From contig CALBEE010000095.1 of assembly GCA_937927575.1 (NCBI GenBank), forward strand, positions 1 through 55,905: 55,905 nucleotides of DNA, given 5' to 3'. The stretch comes from an uncultured Saprospiraceae bacterium (GTDB taxonomy: Bacteria; Bacteroidota; Bacteroidia; Chitinophagales; Saprospiraceae). Positions 9,857-19,427 of the stretch are shown in pieces (positions within the stretch are counted from its first letter, which is position 1; each line of letters begins with the position of its first letter). A program made the position numbers and the translations under genes. The notes below the pieces were generated by a model. The model searched no databases. It saw only the letters and a list, made by a program, of their open reading frames with translations, and was not told where the DNA came from.

Positions 9857-11122
9857 GTGAGCATAAAAAATACGAATAGCGAACTACTAAGATTTACAAC
9901 GGCAGGATCTGTTGATGACGGAAAATCCACTTTAATAGGAAGGTTGTTGTATGATAGTAAGTCAATTTTTCAAGATCAATATGAGGCTATTGAAAAAGTG
10001 AGTGAAAGAAGGGGTGAAGAGGAAGTGAATCTTGCACTCTTAACTGATGGTTTAAAATCTGAAAGAGAGCAGGGAATTACCATAGATGTTGCCTACAGAT
10101 ATTTTTCTACTCCAAAGAGGAAATTTATAATTGCAGATACACCAGGTCATATTCAGTATACCAGAAATATGGTTACTGGGGCAAGTACAGCTAATGTCGC
10201 TCTAATTCTAATCGATGCTCGTAATGGAGTTATTGAACAAACGAAGAGACATGCTATTATATCTTCATTACTACAAATTCCACACTTAGTGGTTTGTATC
10301 AATAAGATGGATCTCGTTGATTACTCACAAGAGCAATACGAAAAGATCAAAGATTCATTTGAAAATTTTGCGAGTAAGCTAGATGTAAAAGATGTGAGTT
10401 TTATTCCAATATCCGCTTTGAAAGGAGATAATGTTGTGAATAGATCCGAAAATATGTCGTGGTACGAAGGTGCGACTTTAATGTACTATTTGGAAAATGT
10501 TCACATCGCAAGTGACCATAATTTGATTGATAATAGATTTCCAGTGCAGTATGTTGTTCGCCCTTATAGCGATGAATATCATGACTATAGAGGTTATGCG
10601 GGTAGAGTTGCCGGTGGTACTTTCAAGGTTGGTGATAACGTAGTAACCTTGCCATCTGGATTTGGTAGTAAGATAAAATCTATAGTAGGACCACGTGGTG
10701 AGCAGTCAGATGCTATTCCACCTGAATCAGTTACTATATTACTCGAAGATGATATTGATATTAGTAGAGGAGATATGATTGTAAGACCCAATAATCAGCC
10801 TGAAGTAACTCAAGACTTGGATGTGATGATTTGTTGGTTTGATCATATGAAATCTTTAGTGCCAAGAGGTAAGTATACTTTAAGACACAGTACTCAAGAA
10901 GCAAGATGTATTGTCAAAGAAATTCAATATAAACTTGACATCGAAACATTAAGTAGGGATAGGGAAAATATTGAAATTAAAGTAAATGATATTGCAAGAG
11001 TAATGTTGCGATCAACAAAGCCCCTTTTTCTCGATGCGTACAAAGAAAATAGAATCACTGGAAGTATAATTCTTGTTGATGAAGCTACCAATAATACTGT
11101 TGGTGTAGGCATGGTAATTTAA
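9857..11122 (+). CDS. cysN: Sulfate adenylyltransferase subunit 1, GTPase (CysN)
   Basis: A 421-residue translational-type GTPase. The P-loop GSVDDGKST is at residues 17-25, switch I is EREQGITIDVAYRYF, DTPGH is at 94-98, and NKMD is at 149-152. Beta-barrel domains 2 and 3 complete the protein. It couples GTP hydrolysis to APS synthesis by CysD. The length corresponds to CysN alone, with no fused APS kinase, so PAPS for the sulfotransferase needs a CysC elsewhere. The GTG start gives SIKNTNSELLRF, an appropriate N terminus, and no in-frame ATG precedes it. Confidence 0.95.
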   Translation: MSIKNTNSELLRFTTAGSVDDGKSTLIGRLLYDSKSIFQDQYEAIEKVSERRGEEEVNLALLTDGLKSEREQGITIDVAYRYFSTPKRKFIIADTPGHIQYTRNMVTGASTANVALILIDARNGVIEQTKRHAIISSLLQIPHLVVCINKMDLVDYSQEQYEKIKDSFENFASKLDVKDVSFIPISALKGDNVVNRSENMSWYEGATLMYYLENVHIASDHNLIDNRFPVQYVVRPYSDEYHDYRGYAGRVAGGTFKVGDNVVTLPSGFGSKIKSIVGPRGEQSDAIPPESVTILLEDDIDISRGDMIVRPNNQPEVTQDLDVMICWFDHMKSLVPRGKYTLRHSTQEARCIVKEIQYKLDIETLSRDRENIEIKVNDIARVMLRSTKPLFLDAYKENRITGSIILVDEATNNTVGVGMVI

Positions 11123-11342
11123 ATAAAATTAAGACGATCAAACTTGAGATACGGCTTTCGCCTGTTGACCTCGGATAATCTGCTATTCGTAAAAACAATT
11201 ATTGAACATAAGAATTATATTTCAGAATGTCTCAGTTCTTGTTTCCAATAGAATGGTAAGATGAAAGTGTTCTATTGCAGTTAAAACTGTAGAGAAAAAC
11301 ACGGACAATAATATTCAAAATAATAAATAATAGACATATAAT

Positions 11343-12218
11343 ATGAAAGGAATAATACTAGCCGGTGGCTCAGGTACAAGATTGTATCCTATCACTAAAG
11401 CGCTAAGCAAGCAGCTAATGCCTATTTATGATAAGCCGATGATATTTTACCCTTTATCAATACTCATGCTGGCAGGAATTAATGAGGTGTTGATAATTAC
11501 GACTCCTGAAGATCAATCGAGTTTCAAAAATTTATTGGGTGACGGCAGTGACATAGGATGTAGATTTGAGTTTGCAGCACAAGAAGTGCCAAATGGTTTA
11601 GCGCAAGCCTTTGTGATTGGTGAAGATTTTATCGGAGATGATAATGTATGTCTCATACTTGGAGATAATATATTTTATGGTTCTGGATTAGGATCTATTC
11701 TTCGAGGTAGTTCGCAACTAACTGCGGGTGCTAAAGTATTCGCTTATCAAGTCAATGATCCAGAGCGATATGGAGTAGTAGCATTTGACTCTAATGGAAA
11801 GGTGACTTCCATAGAAGAGAAGCCTACCACACCAAAATCTAATTATGCAGTTCCTGGATTATATTTCTATGATAATCGAGTAGTAGAAATAGCCAAGACT
11901 ATCGAGCCATCAGCTAGGGGTGAGTACGAGATTACCACAGTAAACGAAGAGTATTTAAAGAGTGGTGAATTATATGTTGATATATTGCCGAGAGGAACGA
12001 CTTGGTTAGATACTGGTACATTTGACTCATTAAGTGATGCTTCGGAGTTTGTGAGGGTTATCGAAAAACGTCAAGACTATAAAATTGGCTGTATAGAAGA
12101 GATCGCTTATCGCATGGGTTATATTGATAGAGAAAAATTATTAGAGGTGGCTCAGCCGCTAATGAAAAGTGGATATGGAGAATACCTTAAAAGAATAGCG
12201 AATGAAATTAACAACTAA
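11343..12218 (+). CDS. rmlA: Glucose-1-phosphate thymidylyltransferase (RmlA)
   Basis: A 291-residue nucleotidyltransferase with the full RmlA signature: GGSGTRLYP at 8-16, [43 protein letters not shown] and [10 protein letters not shown]. It makes dTDP-glucose from dTTP and glucose-1-phosphate. No RmlB, RmlC or RmlD is in the window, so dTDP-glucose is probably dehydrated by an RmlB elsewhere and then aminated by the VioA-like enzyme at 21740. It is preceded by a 220-base gap after cysN, so it may begin a new transcription unit, although no convincing promoter was found there. Confidence 0.96.
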   Translation: MKGIILAGGSGTRLYPITKALSKQLMPIYDKPMIFYPLSILMLAGINEVLIITTPEDQSSFKNLLGDGSDIGCRFEFAAQEVPNGLAQAFVIGEDFIGDDNVCLILGDNIFYGSGLGSILRGSSQLTAGAKVFAYQVNDPERYGVVAFDSNGKVTSIEEKPTTPKSNYAVPGLYFYDNRVVEIAKTIEPSARGEYEITTVNEEYLKSGELYVDILPRGTTWLDTGTFDSLSDASEFVRVIEKRQDYKIGCIEEIAYRMGYIDREKLLEVAQPLMKSGYGEYLKRIANEINN

Positions 12219-12370
12219 AACTCATTGGTTTTCTTAAGATTTTTAATAAAAATGGAAAACAAATTTTGGAAAATGAGAATCGTAGAATTTCGTGTGAAGA
12301 ATGAAATGTTTGAACGACAATTCGTGTTAGAGGAATATTAACATATAATGTATAAACGAATAGATAAATA

Positions 12371-13654
12371 ATGAAAATAGGAGTAATAGGATTAGGATAC
12401 GTTGGACTTCCATTAGCTGTGGAGTTCGGTAAAAAACATATGACTGTCGGGTTTGATATTAATCAGGTTAGAGTTGACGAATTAAGGAGTGGTATAGATT
12501 CTACTTTAGAGGTGGCTAACGATGAACTTAAGGAAGTAATAGCTTCGGCACAAGATTATGATAATGATGGATTATATGTTACCACTAGGCTTAGTGATTT
12601 AGAGGCATGTAATTTTTATATTATAACGGTACCAACTCCAACAGACAAGAATAATAGACCGGTACTTGTTCCATTAAAAAAAGCTAGTGAAAGTGTTGGT
12701 AAAGTACTAAAGAAAGGAGACTATGTGGTGTATGAATCTACAGTCTACCCTGGAGCAACTGAAGATGAATGTATACCTGTGCTAGAGCAAGTATCAGGAT
12801 TAAAATTTAACGAAGATTTCTTTGTAGGGTATTCCCCTGAAAGAATAAACCCAGGTGATAAAAAACATACGGTTACCAAAATACTTAAAGTGACATCCGG
12901 TTCTACTCCAGAAGCGGCAAAAGTTATTGATGATGTATATAAGACGGTAATAACCGCAGGTACTTATATTGCTTCCTCTCTCAAAGTAGCCGAAGCGGCT
13001 AAGGTAATAGAGAATAGTCAAAGAGACATTAATATTGCTTTTGTAAACGAGCTGTCGAAAATATTTAACAGACTTGACATAGATACGTTAGAAGTACTCG
13101 AAGCTGCTGGAACTAAATGGAATTTCTTACCCTTTCGTCCAGGATTAGTTGGTGGACATTGTATTGGTGTAGATCCATATTATTTAGCACAAAAAGCCCA
13201 GGAAGCGGGTTATCATCCTGAGATAATATTAGCAGGTCGTAGACTAAATGATACGATGGGACATTACGTTGCTAGCGAAATTGTGAAGCTGATGATTAAT
13301 AAGGATATTAAAGTAAAGGGTTCCAAAACTTTGATGTTGGGAATCACATTTAAAGAAAACTGTCCTGATATTCGTAACACAAAAGCAATAGATGTGTATA
13401 GAGAATTAGAAGCTTATGGTACTACTGTAGATTTATATGACCCATGGGCTAATCCTGTGGAAGTAAAGCACGAATATAAAATAGATACTACTGACGATGC
13501 TAATCAACTGGATGAACAATATGATGCAGTAGTACTCACTGTTGCCCACAAAGAATTTTTAGATGTAGATGTGAAGAAATATTTAAAGCCTGGTGGAGTA
13601 TTATATGATGTCAAAAGCATACTGCCAAAGTCTGAGGTTGACGGTAGACTGTAA
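12371..13654 (+). CDS. UDP-N-acetylhexosamine 6-dehydrogenase (WbpA/WbpO/TviB type)
   Basis: A 427-residue UDP-sugar dehydrogenase. The NAD motif GLGYVGLP is at residues 7-14, TVPTPTDKN at 87-95, GYSPERINPGD around 153-163, and the catalytic Cys264 lies in GGHCIGVDPYY. It oxidises C6 of a UDP-HexNAc to the uronic acid in two NAD+-dependent steps. The DSTLEV region near the N terminus is most like the TviB/WbpO group (UDP-GlcNAc or UDP-GalNAc), but it could also supply the UDP-GlcNAcA needed by the WbpBEDI set at 235-4017. The 4-epimerase at 14314 supports HexNAcA synthesis of either C4 configuration. Confidence 0.9.
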   Translation: MKIGVIGLGYVGLPLAVEFGKKHMTVGFDINQVRVDELRSGIDSTLEVANDELKEVIASAQDYDNDGLYVTTRLSDLEACNFYIITVPTPTDKNNRPVLVPLKKASESVGKVLKKGDYVVYESTVYPGATEDECIPVLEQVSGLKFNEDFFVGYSPERINPGDKKHTVTKILKVTSGSTPEAAKVIDDVYKTVITAGTYIASSLKVAEAAKVIENSQRDINIAFVNELSKIFNRLDIDTLEVLEAAGTKWNFLPFRPGLVGGHCIGVDPYYLAQKAQEAGYHPEIILAGRRLNDTMGHYVASEIVKLMINKDIKVKGSKTLMLGITFKENCPDIRNTKAIDVYRELEAYGTTVDLYDPWANPVEVKHEYKIDTTDDANQLDEQYDAVVLTVAHKEFLDVDVKKYLKPGGVLYDVKSILPKSEVDGRL

Positions 13655-13692
13655 TTTATTACTATTAAATTATTATAGGGAAAGACATATAA

Positions 13693-14310
13693 ATGAGTAA
13701 AAAAGCATCTAGTCTGATTAGGCAAGCACAAGCCAAAATTCCTACAAAATATGGTGAATTTGAGACTATTGCTTTTGCTGAAGTTGCAAAGGATAGAATG
13801 CCACATATGGTTCTAATTAATCCTAAAACTGATTATTCTAAAACTGTTAATGTGCGTATACATTCCGAATGTATGACTGGAGATGTTTTTTATAGTTATA
13901 AATGTGAATGTGGAGAACAACTAGAATCTTCAATGAAATATATTCAAGAGAATGCAGGAATTATAATTTATTTGAGGCAAGAGGGGAGAGGTATTGGAAT
14001 TATTAATAAACTTCATGCATATTCAAAGCAAGATCAAGGGTTCGATACTGCACAAGCCAATAAGGAATTAGGTTTTGGTTATGATGATCGAACCTATGAA
14101 GATGCAGTGGCAATTTTATCTGAATTGGGTGTTAAGCGTGTTGCACTACTAACGAATAACCCAGAAAAGATTGCGGCATTTGACAATACAGAAATTGAAG
14201 TTGTTGAAAGGATTTCATTGGAGATAAACCCAAGACAAGAAAATATAGATTATTTGAGAACTAAAAAGACATTCTTTGGTCACAGTTTGAATAATCACAA
14301 AATTACATAA
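13693..14310 (+). CDS. ribA: GTP cyclohydrolase II (RibA)
   Basis: A 205-residue stand-alone GTP cyclohydrolase II. Zinc ligands Cys60, Cys71 and Cys73 have the canonical C-x10-C-x-C spacing (HSECMTGD, then YKCECGEQL). The active-site YLRQEGRGIG starts at 93, and LLTNNPEKIAAF is the conserved C-terminal block. The enzyme opens GTP to the first riboflavin precursor. All recognisable catalytic residues are kept, so it is not an obvious relic. Its place is odd: it sits 38 bases after a UDP-sugar dehydrogenase and 3 bases before a UDP-sugar 4-epimerase, clearly within the polysaccharide operon. Why a flavin-pathway enzyme is here is not known. Confidence 0.93.
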   Translation: MSKKASSLIRQAQAKIPTKYGEFETIAFAEVAKDRMPHMVLINPKTDYSKTVNVRIHSECMTGDVFYSYKCECGEQLESSMKYIQENAGIIIYLRQEGRGIGIINKLHAYSKQDQGFDTAQANKELGFGYDDRTYEDAVAILSELGVKRVALLTNNPEKIAAFDNTEIEVVERISLEINPRQENIDYLRTKKTFFGHSLNNHKIT

Positions 14311-14313
14311 ACA

Positions 14314-15279
14314 TTGAATTTGGATAACAGAAAGAATATATTAGTCACAGGTGGTGCAGGATTTATTGGTTCTAATTTAGTAGAAGCGTTGCTAAATGAC
14401 CAGAGAGTCGCATTCGTTCGAGTTTTGGATAACCTTAGCAATGGTTTTCGTCATAATATCGAAGAGTTTATAGGCAGAGATGATTTCGAATTCATAGAAG
14501 GAGACATTACCAATTATGAAACTTGTATGAAGGCGTGTGAAGGCATGGACTTAGTAAGTCACCAAGCGGCATTGGGTTCAGTGCCAAGGTCGATAAAAGA
14601 TCCAATAACTTCTGATAGAGTCAACATAGGTGGAACGTTGAACATGTTTACTGCAGTAAAGGAAAGTAATGTGTCACGTATCATATTTGCAGCATCTTCA
14701 TCAACTTATGGAGATAGTGAAAGTTTGCCTAAAGTAGAGCATAATATAGGAAAGCCTTTGAGTCCATATGCCATTACTAAATATGTAAATGAACTATATG
14801 CAGATGTTTACGCTAAAACTTATGATAAGTTTGAATATATAGGCTTACGGTATTTTAATATCTTTGGACCTAAGCAAGATCCACGAGGCGCATATGCTGC
14901 TGTGATTCCTTTATTTATGCAATCAGCGGTAGATAAAATTGCACCAGTAATTAATGGCGATGGCACTTTTAGCAGGGATTTCACATATGTGGGTAATGCT
15001 GTACAAGCCAATATTTCTGCCTTATTTATTGAAAGTAAGGAAGCGATAAATGAAATATATAACGTAGCGTGTGGTAGTCGTACAGATCTCAATGAGTTAT
15101 GGTCATATATTTGTAGTATATCGGGTTGTGAGGTAGAGGCAATTAATGGTCCTCCTAGAGTTGGAGATGTACCTCATAGTTTGGCAAGTATTGAAAAAGC
15201 AAAAAAAAATCTATTATATCAGCCTAAAATTAAAATAAAGGAAGGATTACAATTGACTTATAACTGGTTTGTAAATTAA
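14314..15279 (+). CDS. UDP-N-acetylhexosamine 4-epimerase (WbpP/TviC type)
   Basis: A 321-residue extended SDR. The NAD motif GGAGFIG is at residues 13-19, the catalytic Ser is in ASSSTYG (about 127-133), and Y152-x3-K156 sits in SPYAITKY. LGSVPRSIKDP and RYFNIFGPKQDP are typical of the WbpP/TviC group, which interconverts UDP-GlcNAc and UDP-GalNAc or their uronic acids. The adjacent dehydrogenase supports UDP-GalNAcA formation. The start is TTG: an in-frame stop from ribA lies one codon upstream, and MNLDNRKNILVTGG positions the Rossmann strand correctly. Confidence 0.9.
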   Translation: MNLDNRKNILVTGGAGFIGSNLVEALLNDQRVAFVRVLDNLSNGFRHNIEEFIGRDDFEFIEGDITNYETCMKACEGMDLVSHQAALGSVPRSIKDPITSDRVNIGGTLNMFTAVKESNVSRIIFAASSSTYGDSESLPKVEHNIGKPLSPYAITKYVNELYADVYAKTYDKFEYIGLRYFNIFGPKQDPRGAYAAVIPLFMQSAVDKIAPVINGDGTFSRDFTYVGNAVQANISALFIESKEAINEIYNVACGSRTDLNELWSYICSISGCEVEAINGPPRVGDVPHSLASIEKAKKNLLYQPKIKIKEGLQLTYNWFVN

Positions 15280-15331
15280 GCGAATCTTTAGAGTCAAGCA
15301 TTTTTTATTATTAATATTGAATTATAATCAA

Positions 15332-18073
15332 ATGAAAAATATTTTAATGGTTTTCCTCTTATTCATAGCAGTTTCTCATGGCTATGCTCAAGTAGGGAAT
15401 GCCGAAGAACGTGCTCGTCAAGAGCTCGCTAAAAGAGGACTTGATGAAGAGGAAGTTCGAAAAAGGCTAGCGGAGAAAGGTGTAGATCTAGATAATATTG
15501 ATATTAATAATGCTGCTGCGGTATTTAAGGCAGAAAAATCTCTTCAAGAAGTAATGAGAGAGATGGAGTCGGAAAAAGCTCAATTAGGAGACGGTACAGT
15601 GCCAAGTACAACTATCGATAATCTGGATAGTGAATCTAAAAAAGTTATTGCTAAACAATCCGAAGAGGTAAGTGAAGCCATCGATGAAGGTGCGACTTTG
15701 GAAGAGGCAGTTTCAGAAACCTTGATTGATAATCAGGAAAAGAAGACTATTGCGGCAACTTTTTATGGACAAGAAATATTTAGATCACAAAATCTAAAAT
15801 TATACAGACAGTCCAAAGATGTCAAACCTCCAGATAGTTACGTATTAGGCGTAAGCGATGTTATTGGAATTTCTATCTGGGGAAATTCTGAAGAAAGCCT
15901 CTTGTTCGAAATTAACGAAGATGGATATATAAAACCTGATGGTATTCCTCGTATATATCTAAAAGGAATAAGGTTCGGTGATGCAAAGAAATTACTTAAA
16001 ACTAGATTTAGAAATTATTACAATTTTGGTCCTAATCAATTCGAAGTAACTTTAAATTTTTCAAGGACCATCAATGTAAGTGTAGTAGGAAATGTATTTA
16101 ATTTCGGAAGTTTTAATATCCCAGCAATTAATACAGCGTTTAACGCTTTGGTTGCAGCGGGTGGTCCTAATAATATTGGTTCTGTAAGGAAGATACAATT
16201 GATTAGGGCTGGTGAGCAGACACGAACTATAGATATGTATAAGTATCTACAAAATCCAGCAATTGAAAAAGATTATTTCCTTCAAGAGAATGATTACATT
16301 TTTGTTCCTGTCGCAGAAAAATTAGTTAATGTAACTGGCGCAGTGCGTAAACCATTTAAGTATGAACTACTTGCCAACGAAAATTTAAAAGATCTTTTTG
16401 TTTATGCTCAAGGTCTTAAACCCGATGCCATCCAAAGTAATATTCAAATATTTAGATACGAAAATGATGAAGAGATCATTATTGATATAAATTGGAGAGA
16501 ACTAAGAGAAAAGAATAAGGATTTTAGGTTACTTGCTGGAGATAGAGTGGTAGTCAATAACATTCAAAAAAGGTTTGATAATTATGTTACCATTGGTGGA
16601 GCAGTAGAGTTGGAAGGTAAATATGCCTTTGAAGAAGGAGATCGTATAGCTGAAGTAATAGAAAAAGCTAAGCTAGCTGAAGGTGCGTTATTAGAACTTT
16701 CATACATCAAAAGACTAAATGAAGACCGCAAAACCATTTCGTATATACCGTTAAATATTAGACAAGCTATGGACAATCCATTGTCAGAAGCTAATGTTAT
16801 TTTGAGACCGGAAGATGTAATAACTATATTTAGAAGATCATCATATGTTGATCAGTCTAGTTTTACGGTCAATGGTGCGGTTAGAAATACCATTACAATG
16901 ACATATGATTATCAAAAAACGATAAAAATATCAGATGCCATATTTTTGGCAGGTGGTCTAACTGATGTAGCTACTGATTTTGCTTATATAAGAAGGAAAG
17001 ATCTAGAAAACCCTAGACAAATTAATTATATCCAGGTGGATTTATCCGCAATCAATGAAGATGAGAATAGTAAAGAAAATTTATTTTTAGAACCCAATGA
17101 TGTACTAACAATTCATTCTCAATTGGAATTCACAGAAGATCAATTCGTTTCTATCTCAGGAGAAATAAAGAGACCAGGATCTTTTAGATATGATGATGAA
17201 TTGACCATTCAAGATGTAATTTTACTTTCAGGTGGACTTAAGTTTGTTGCGGCAAATAATAGGATTGAAGTTTACCGGATCGACTTTGAAGATAATAAGA
17301 AAACGAAAATAGTTGTAGCTCGAGTAGAAGTAGATAAGGATCTAAATATAATTGGTAAAAACATTAAGCTAGAGCCTTTTGATGAGATAATTGTACGTAG
17401 AGCGCCAGAGTTTGAGATTCAAAAAAGAATTACTTTAGAAGGAGAGGTAGTGTATCCAGGAGAGTATATAATTATAGACGACAATGAAACTTTTAGTGAC
17501 CTTATCACTCGAGCAGGAGGACTTACTGATGAGGCCTTTTTAGAAGGTGTAAAGATGAGAAGAGCTGGTGGAGTAGGATTTATTGTAAGTGATTTCGAAG
17601 AGGCCATGAAATCCAAAGGTTCTATTAATGACATCATAGTCAAGGAAGGAGATGTAATATCAATACCAAAGCTTAATAATCTGATTACCATAACAGGTTC
17701 TACCAGAGCTGCTGAGTTATACACATCGGATATTGCAAGTAGCAATAAACTCACAGTACCATACGAAGAGGGAAAAAATGCTTGGTATTACGTCAATAAG
17801 TATGCTGCTGGAGTGTCAAAAAATGGTAAGAAGAGCAGAATAACAGTGACAGATTTAAGCGGTAGAGTTCATGAAACCAAAACTTTTTTATGGTTTAAAA
17901 ACTACCCTGATGTCAAGAGAGGATCATTGATAAATGTGGGAAAGAAGCCCGTTAAAATTGATAAGAATGGAAAGACTTCAGAACCAATCGATTGGAACGG
18001 CCTGTTGGCAGATAGTGTGGCACAAGCTACTACTATACTCACGCTATTATTACTGGTTCAAAGAGTAGACTAA
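15332..18073 (+). CDS. Outer-membrane polysaccharide export protein with SLBB domains (Wza-like)
   Basis: About 913 residues. A signal peptide (MKNILMVFLLFIAVSHGYAQ) has a likely cleavage after HGYA. A charged helical stretch (ERARQELAKRGLDEEEVRKR) follows, as is typical of Bacteroidota members. The polysaccharide-export domain begins near VLGVSDVIGISIWG (about residue 170). Several SLBB/beta-grasp repeats follow, with recurring SGGL or AGGL turns after xITISDAI-type strands. The C terminus is a hydrophobic helix (QATTILTLLLLVQRV). It should form the periplasm-spanning and outer-membrane pore for the polymer. The ATG at 15332 is preferred over an upstream TTG because it begins a clean signal peptide. 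The chain-length protein gene follows after 14 bases. Confidence 0.93.
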   Translation: MKNILMVFLLFIAVSHGYAQVGNAEERARQELAKRGLDEEEVRKRLAEKGVDLDNIDINNAAAVFKAEKSLQEVMREMESEKAQLGDGTVPSTTIDNLDSESKKVIAKQSEEVSEAIDEGATLEEAVSETLIDNQEKKTIAATFYGQEIFRSQNLKLYRQSKDVKPPDSYVLGVSDVIGISIWGNSEESLLFEINEDGYIKPDGIPRIYLKGIRFGDAKKLLKTRFRNYYNFGPNQFEVTLNFSRTINVSVVGNVFNFGSFNIPAINTAFNALVAAGGPNNIGSVRKIQLIRAGEQTRTIDMYKYLQNPAIEKDYFLQENDYIFVPVAEKLVNVTGAVRKPFKYELLANENLKDLFVYAQGLKPDAIQSNIQIFRYENDEEIIIDINWRELREKNKDFRLLAGDRVVVNNIQKRFDNYVTIGGAVELEGKYAFEEGDRIAEVIEKAKLAEGALLELSYIKRLNEDRKTISYIPLNIRQAMDNPLSEANVILRPEDVITIFRRSSYVDQSSFTVNGAVRNTITMTYDYQKTIKISDAIFLAGGLTDVATDFAYIRRKDLENPRQINYIQVDLSAINEDENSKENLFLEPNDVLTIHSQLEFTEDQFVSISGEIKRPGSFRYDDELTIQDVILLSGGLKFVAANNRIEVYRIDFEDNKKTKIVVARVEVDKDLNIIGKNIKLEPFDEIIVRRAPEFEIQKRITLEGEVVYPGEYIIIDDNETFSDLITRAGGLTDEAFLEGVKMRRAGGVGFIVSDFEEAMKSKGSINDIIVKEGDVISIPKLNNLITITGSTRAAELYTSDIASSNKLTVPYEEGKNAWYYVNKYAAGVSKNGKKSRITVTDLSGRVHETKTFLWFKNYPDVKRGSLINVGKKPVKIDKNGKTSEPIDWNGLLADSVAQATTILTLLLLVQRVD

Positions 18074-18087
18074 GTCAAAGTTGCATT

Positions 18088-19191
18088 ATGCAAAATAATA
18101 ATCAAGAAGAAATTACTTTAAAGGATATTTTTCTAACTGTAGGAGATTACGTCTCTTATGTAAAGGGTAAATGGAAAAAAATACTAATTATTGGTTTAGT
18201 ATTTGGAATTTTATTTGCCTTGAAATCTACTTTAGAAATTCCTATGTATAAAGAATCACTGACCTTCATGATGGACGAAAAAGAGGGAGGGGGAGTACCA
18301 GGTTTGGAACTGCTCGGTGGTATTCTTGGAGGAAACAAGCAAAACGATAATCTAGGAAAGATATTACAGCTGTTTGAAAGTAAAAGAATAATTCACAATA
18401 CACTTTTTGATTCTATCGTGTTGAGAGGGAAAAAGGAAGTTTTAGCAAATCATTATTTGGAGCAATATGGGATAGAAGAGTTGATAGAACCGTATCAATA
18501 TCCTTTTGGTATTGCATATAAAGTCAACTGGCCGCAAAGTTTGTTAAAAGAGAAGAGTTTTAAATTTACGCATAACGATATAGATAATTTTACGCCTAAA
18601 GAGAATCAATACCTTAGAGTAATTTATGAAAAAATTGCAGGAAATACTGATGTTGGAATTTCGCCACAATTAAGTTCGAGTATGGATGAAGATACTGGAA
18701 TGATGGCTTTGAGAATGAAATCTAAATATGAGGATTTGACCCTAGGAGTTTTAAATAATATATATAAGCAACTGAGCGAGTTTTTTATATTAAAAGCAGT
18801 CGAGAAACAACAGAAGACTTATGACATTATGAAAATTAAAAGAGATTCTGTTATAACTGCACTTATGTCTGCAGAGTATGCTCTAGCGGACTTTAAAGAT
18901 AGAAACCGAAATTTGGTAACAGTAAAAGGATACCTAAAGGATTTAAGATTAGAGCGTGAGGTGACTATTCTTAATGTGATGTACGCTGAAGTTGTTAAAC
19001 AAATGGAAGCAACAGACTTCGCATTGAAAAATAAAACACCAATAGTTCAAATTATTGACCTTCCTCGAAGACCAATTGTTCCGTCTCAAATATCTTGGAA
19101 GAAAAATTTTATAACTGCATTTTTAGTTGGTTGTGTATTGACTGGTATATTTTTCGCTGGAAGAAAGATGCTTAAAGATATTATGGCCTAA
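18088..19191 (+). CDS. Chain-length determinant protein (Wzz/Wzc N-terminal type, no kinase)
   Basis: A 367-residue polysaccharide co-polymerase. The first transmembrane helix is near residues 31-48 (KILIIGLVFGILFALKS). A large, partly coiled periplasmic region follows, then the proline-rich RRPIVPSQISW segment before the second helix (FITAFLVGCVLTGIFFAG). This is the Wzz domain layout. There is no Walker A motif or tyrosine-rich tail, so the BY-kinase seen in Wzc is missing from this protein and no such kinase is encoded elsewhere in the window. It should set polymer length and bridge the polymerase to the export pore encoded just upstream. Confidence 0.88.
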   Translation: MQNNNQEEITLKDIFLTVGDYVSYVKGKWKKILIIGLVFGILFALKSTLEIPMYKESLTFMMDEKEGGGVPGLELLGGILGGNKQNDNLGKILQLFESKRIIHNTLFDSIVLRGKKEVLANHYLEQYGIEELIEPYQYPFGIAYKVNWPQSLLKEKSFKFTHNDIDNFTPKENQYLRVIYEKIAGNTDVGISPQLSSSMDEDTGMMALRMKSKYEDLTLGVLNNIYKQLSEFFILKAVEKQQKTYDIMKIKRDSVITALMSAEYALADFKDRNRNLVTVKGYLKDLRLEREVTILNVMYAEVVKQMEATDFALKNKTPIVQIIDLPRRPIVPSQISWKKNFITAFLVGCVLTGIFFAGRKMLKDIMA

Positions 19192-19313
19192 ATGGACTTT
19201 CGATTTTACATAAGGTGCATCAATGTCAAATCTAATTATTGAGTGTTTTTGTAGTTATTAATTATGGATAACCGCTAGTATTGAATTTATAATATAACGA
19301 AGAATATTAAATA

Positions 19314-19421
19314 GTGAGTAATCAATTTTTGATTCTCCCACAAAAACCGATTATGCCTCAAGATAGTTCTTCTGGTAATACGGCGAATAATGCTGATATG
19401 AGAAGTTATCCTAAAATATAA
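19314..19421 (+). CDS. Possible small ORF, 35 residues, unknown
   Basis: In the 236-base gap between the chain-length gene and the sulfotransferase gene there is a GTG-started frame of 35 codons beginning MSNQFLILPQKP, with an internal ATG. It ends 6 bases before the sulfotransferase ATG. It is rich in Ser, Asn and Pro and lacks a membrane segment. No family is recognised. It may be chance, a remnant, or a short leader peptide. The rest of this gap shows no convincing promoter. Confidence 0.15.
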   Translation: MSNQFLILPQKPIMPQDSSSGNTANNADMRSYPKI

Positions 19422-19427
19422 TTCTTA

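Noticed and set aside
12252-12341. 29-codon ATG frame between rmlA and the UDP-sugar dehydrogenase gene
   Set aside because: It is very short with no recognisable motif, and a frame of this length is expected by chance in a 152-base gap.
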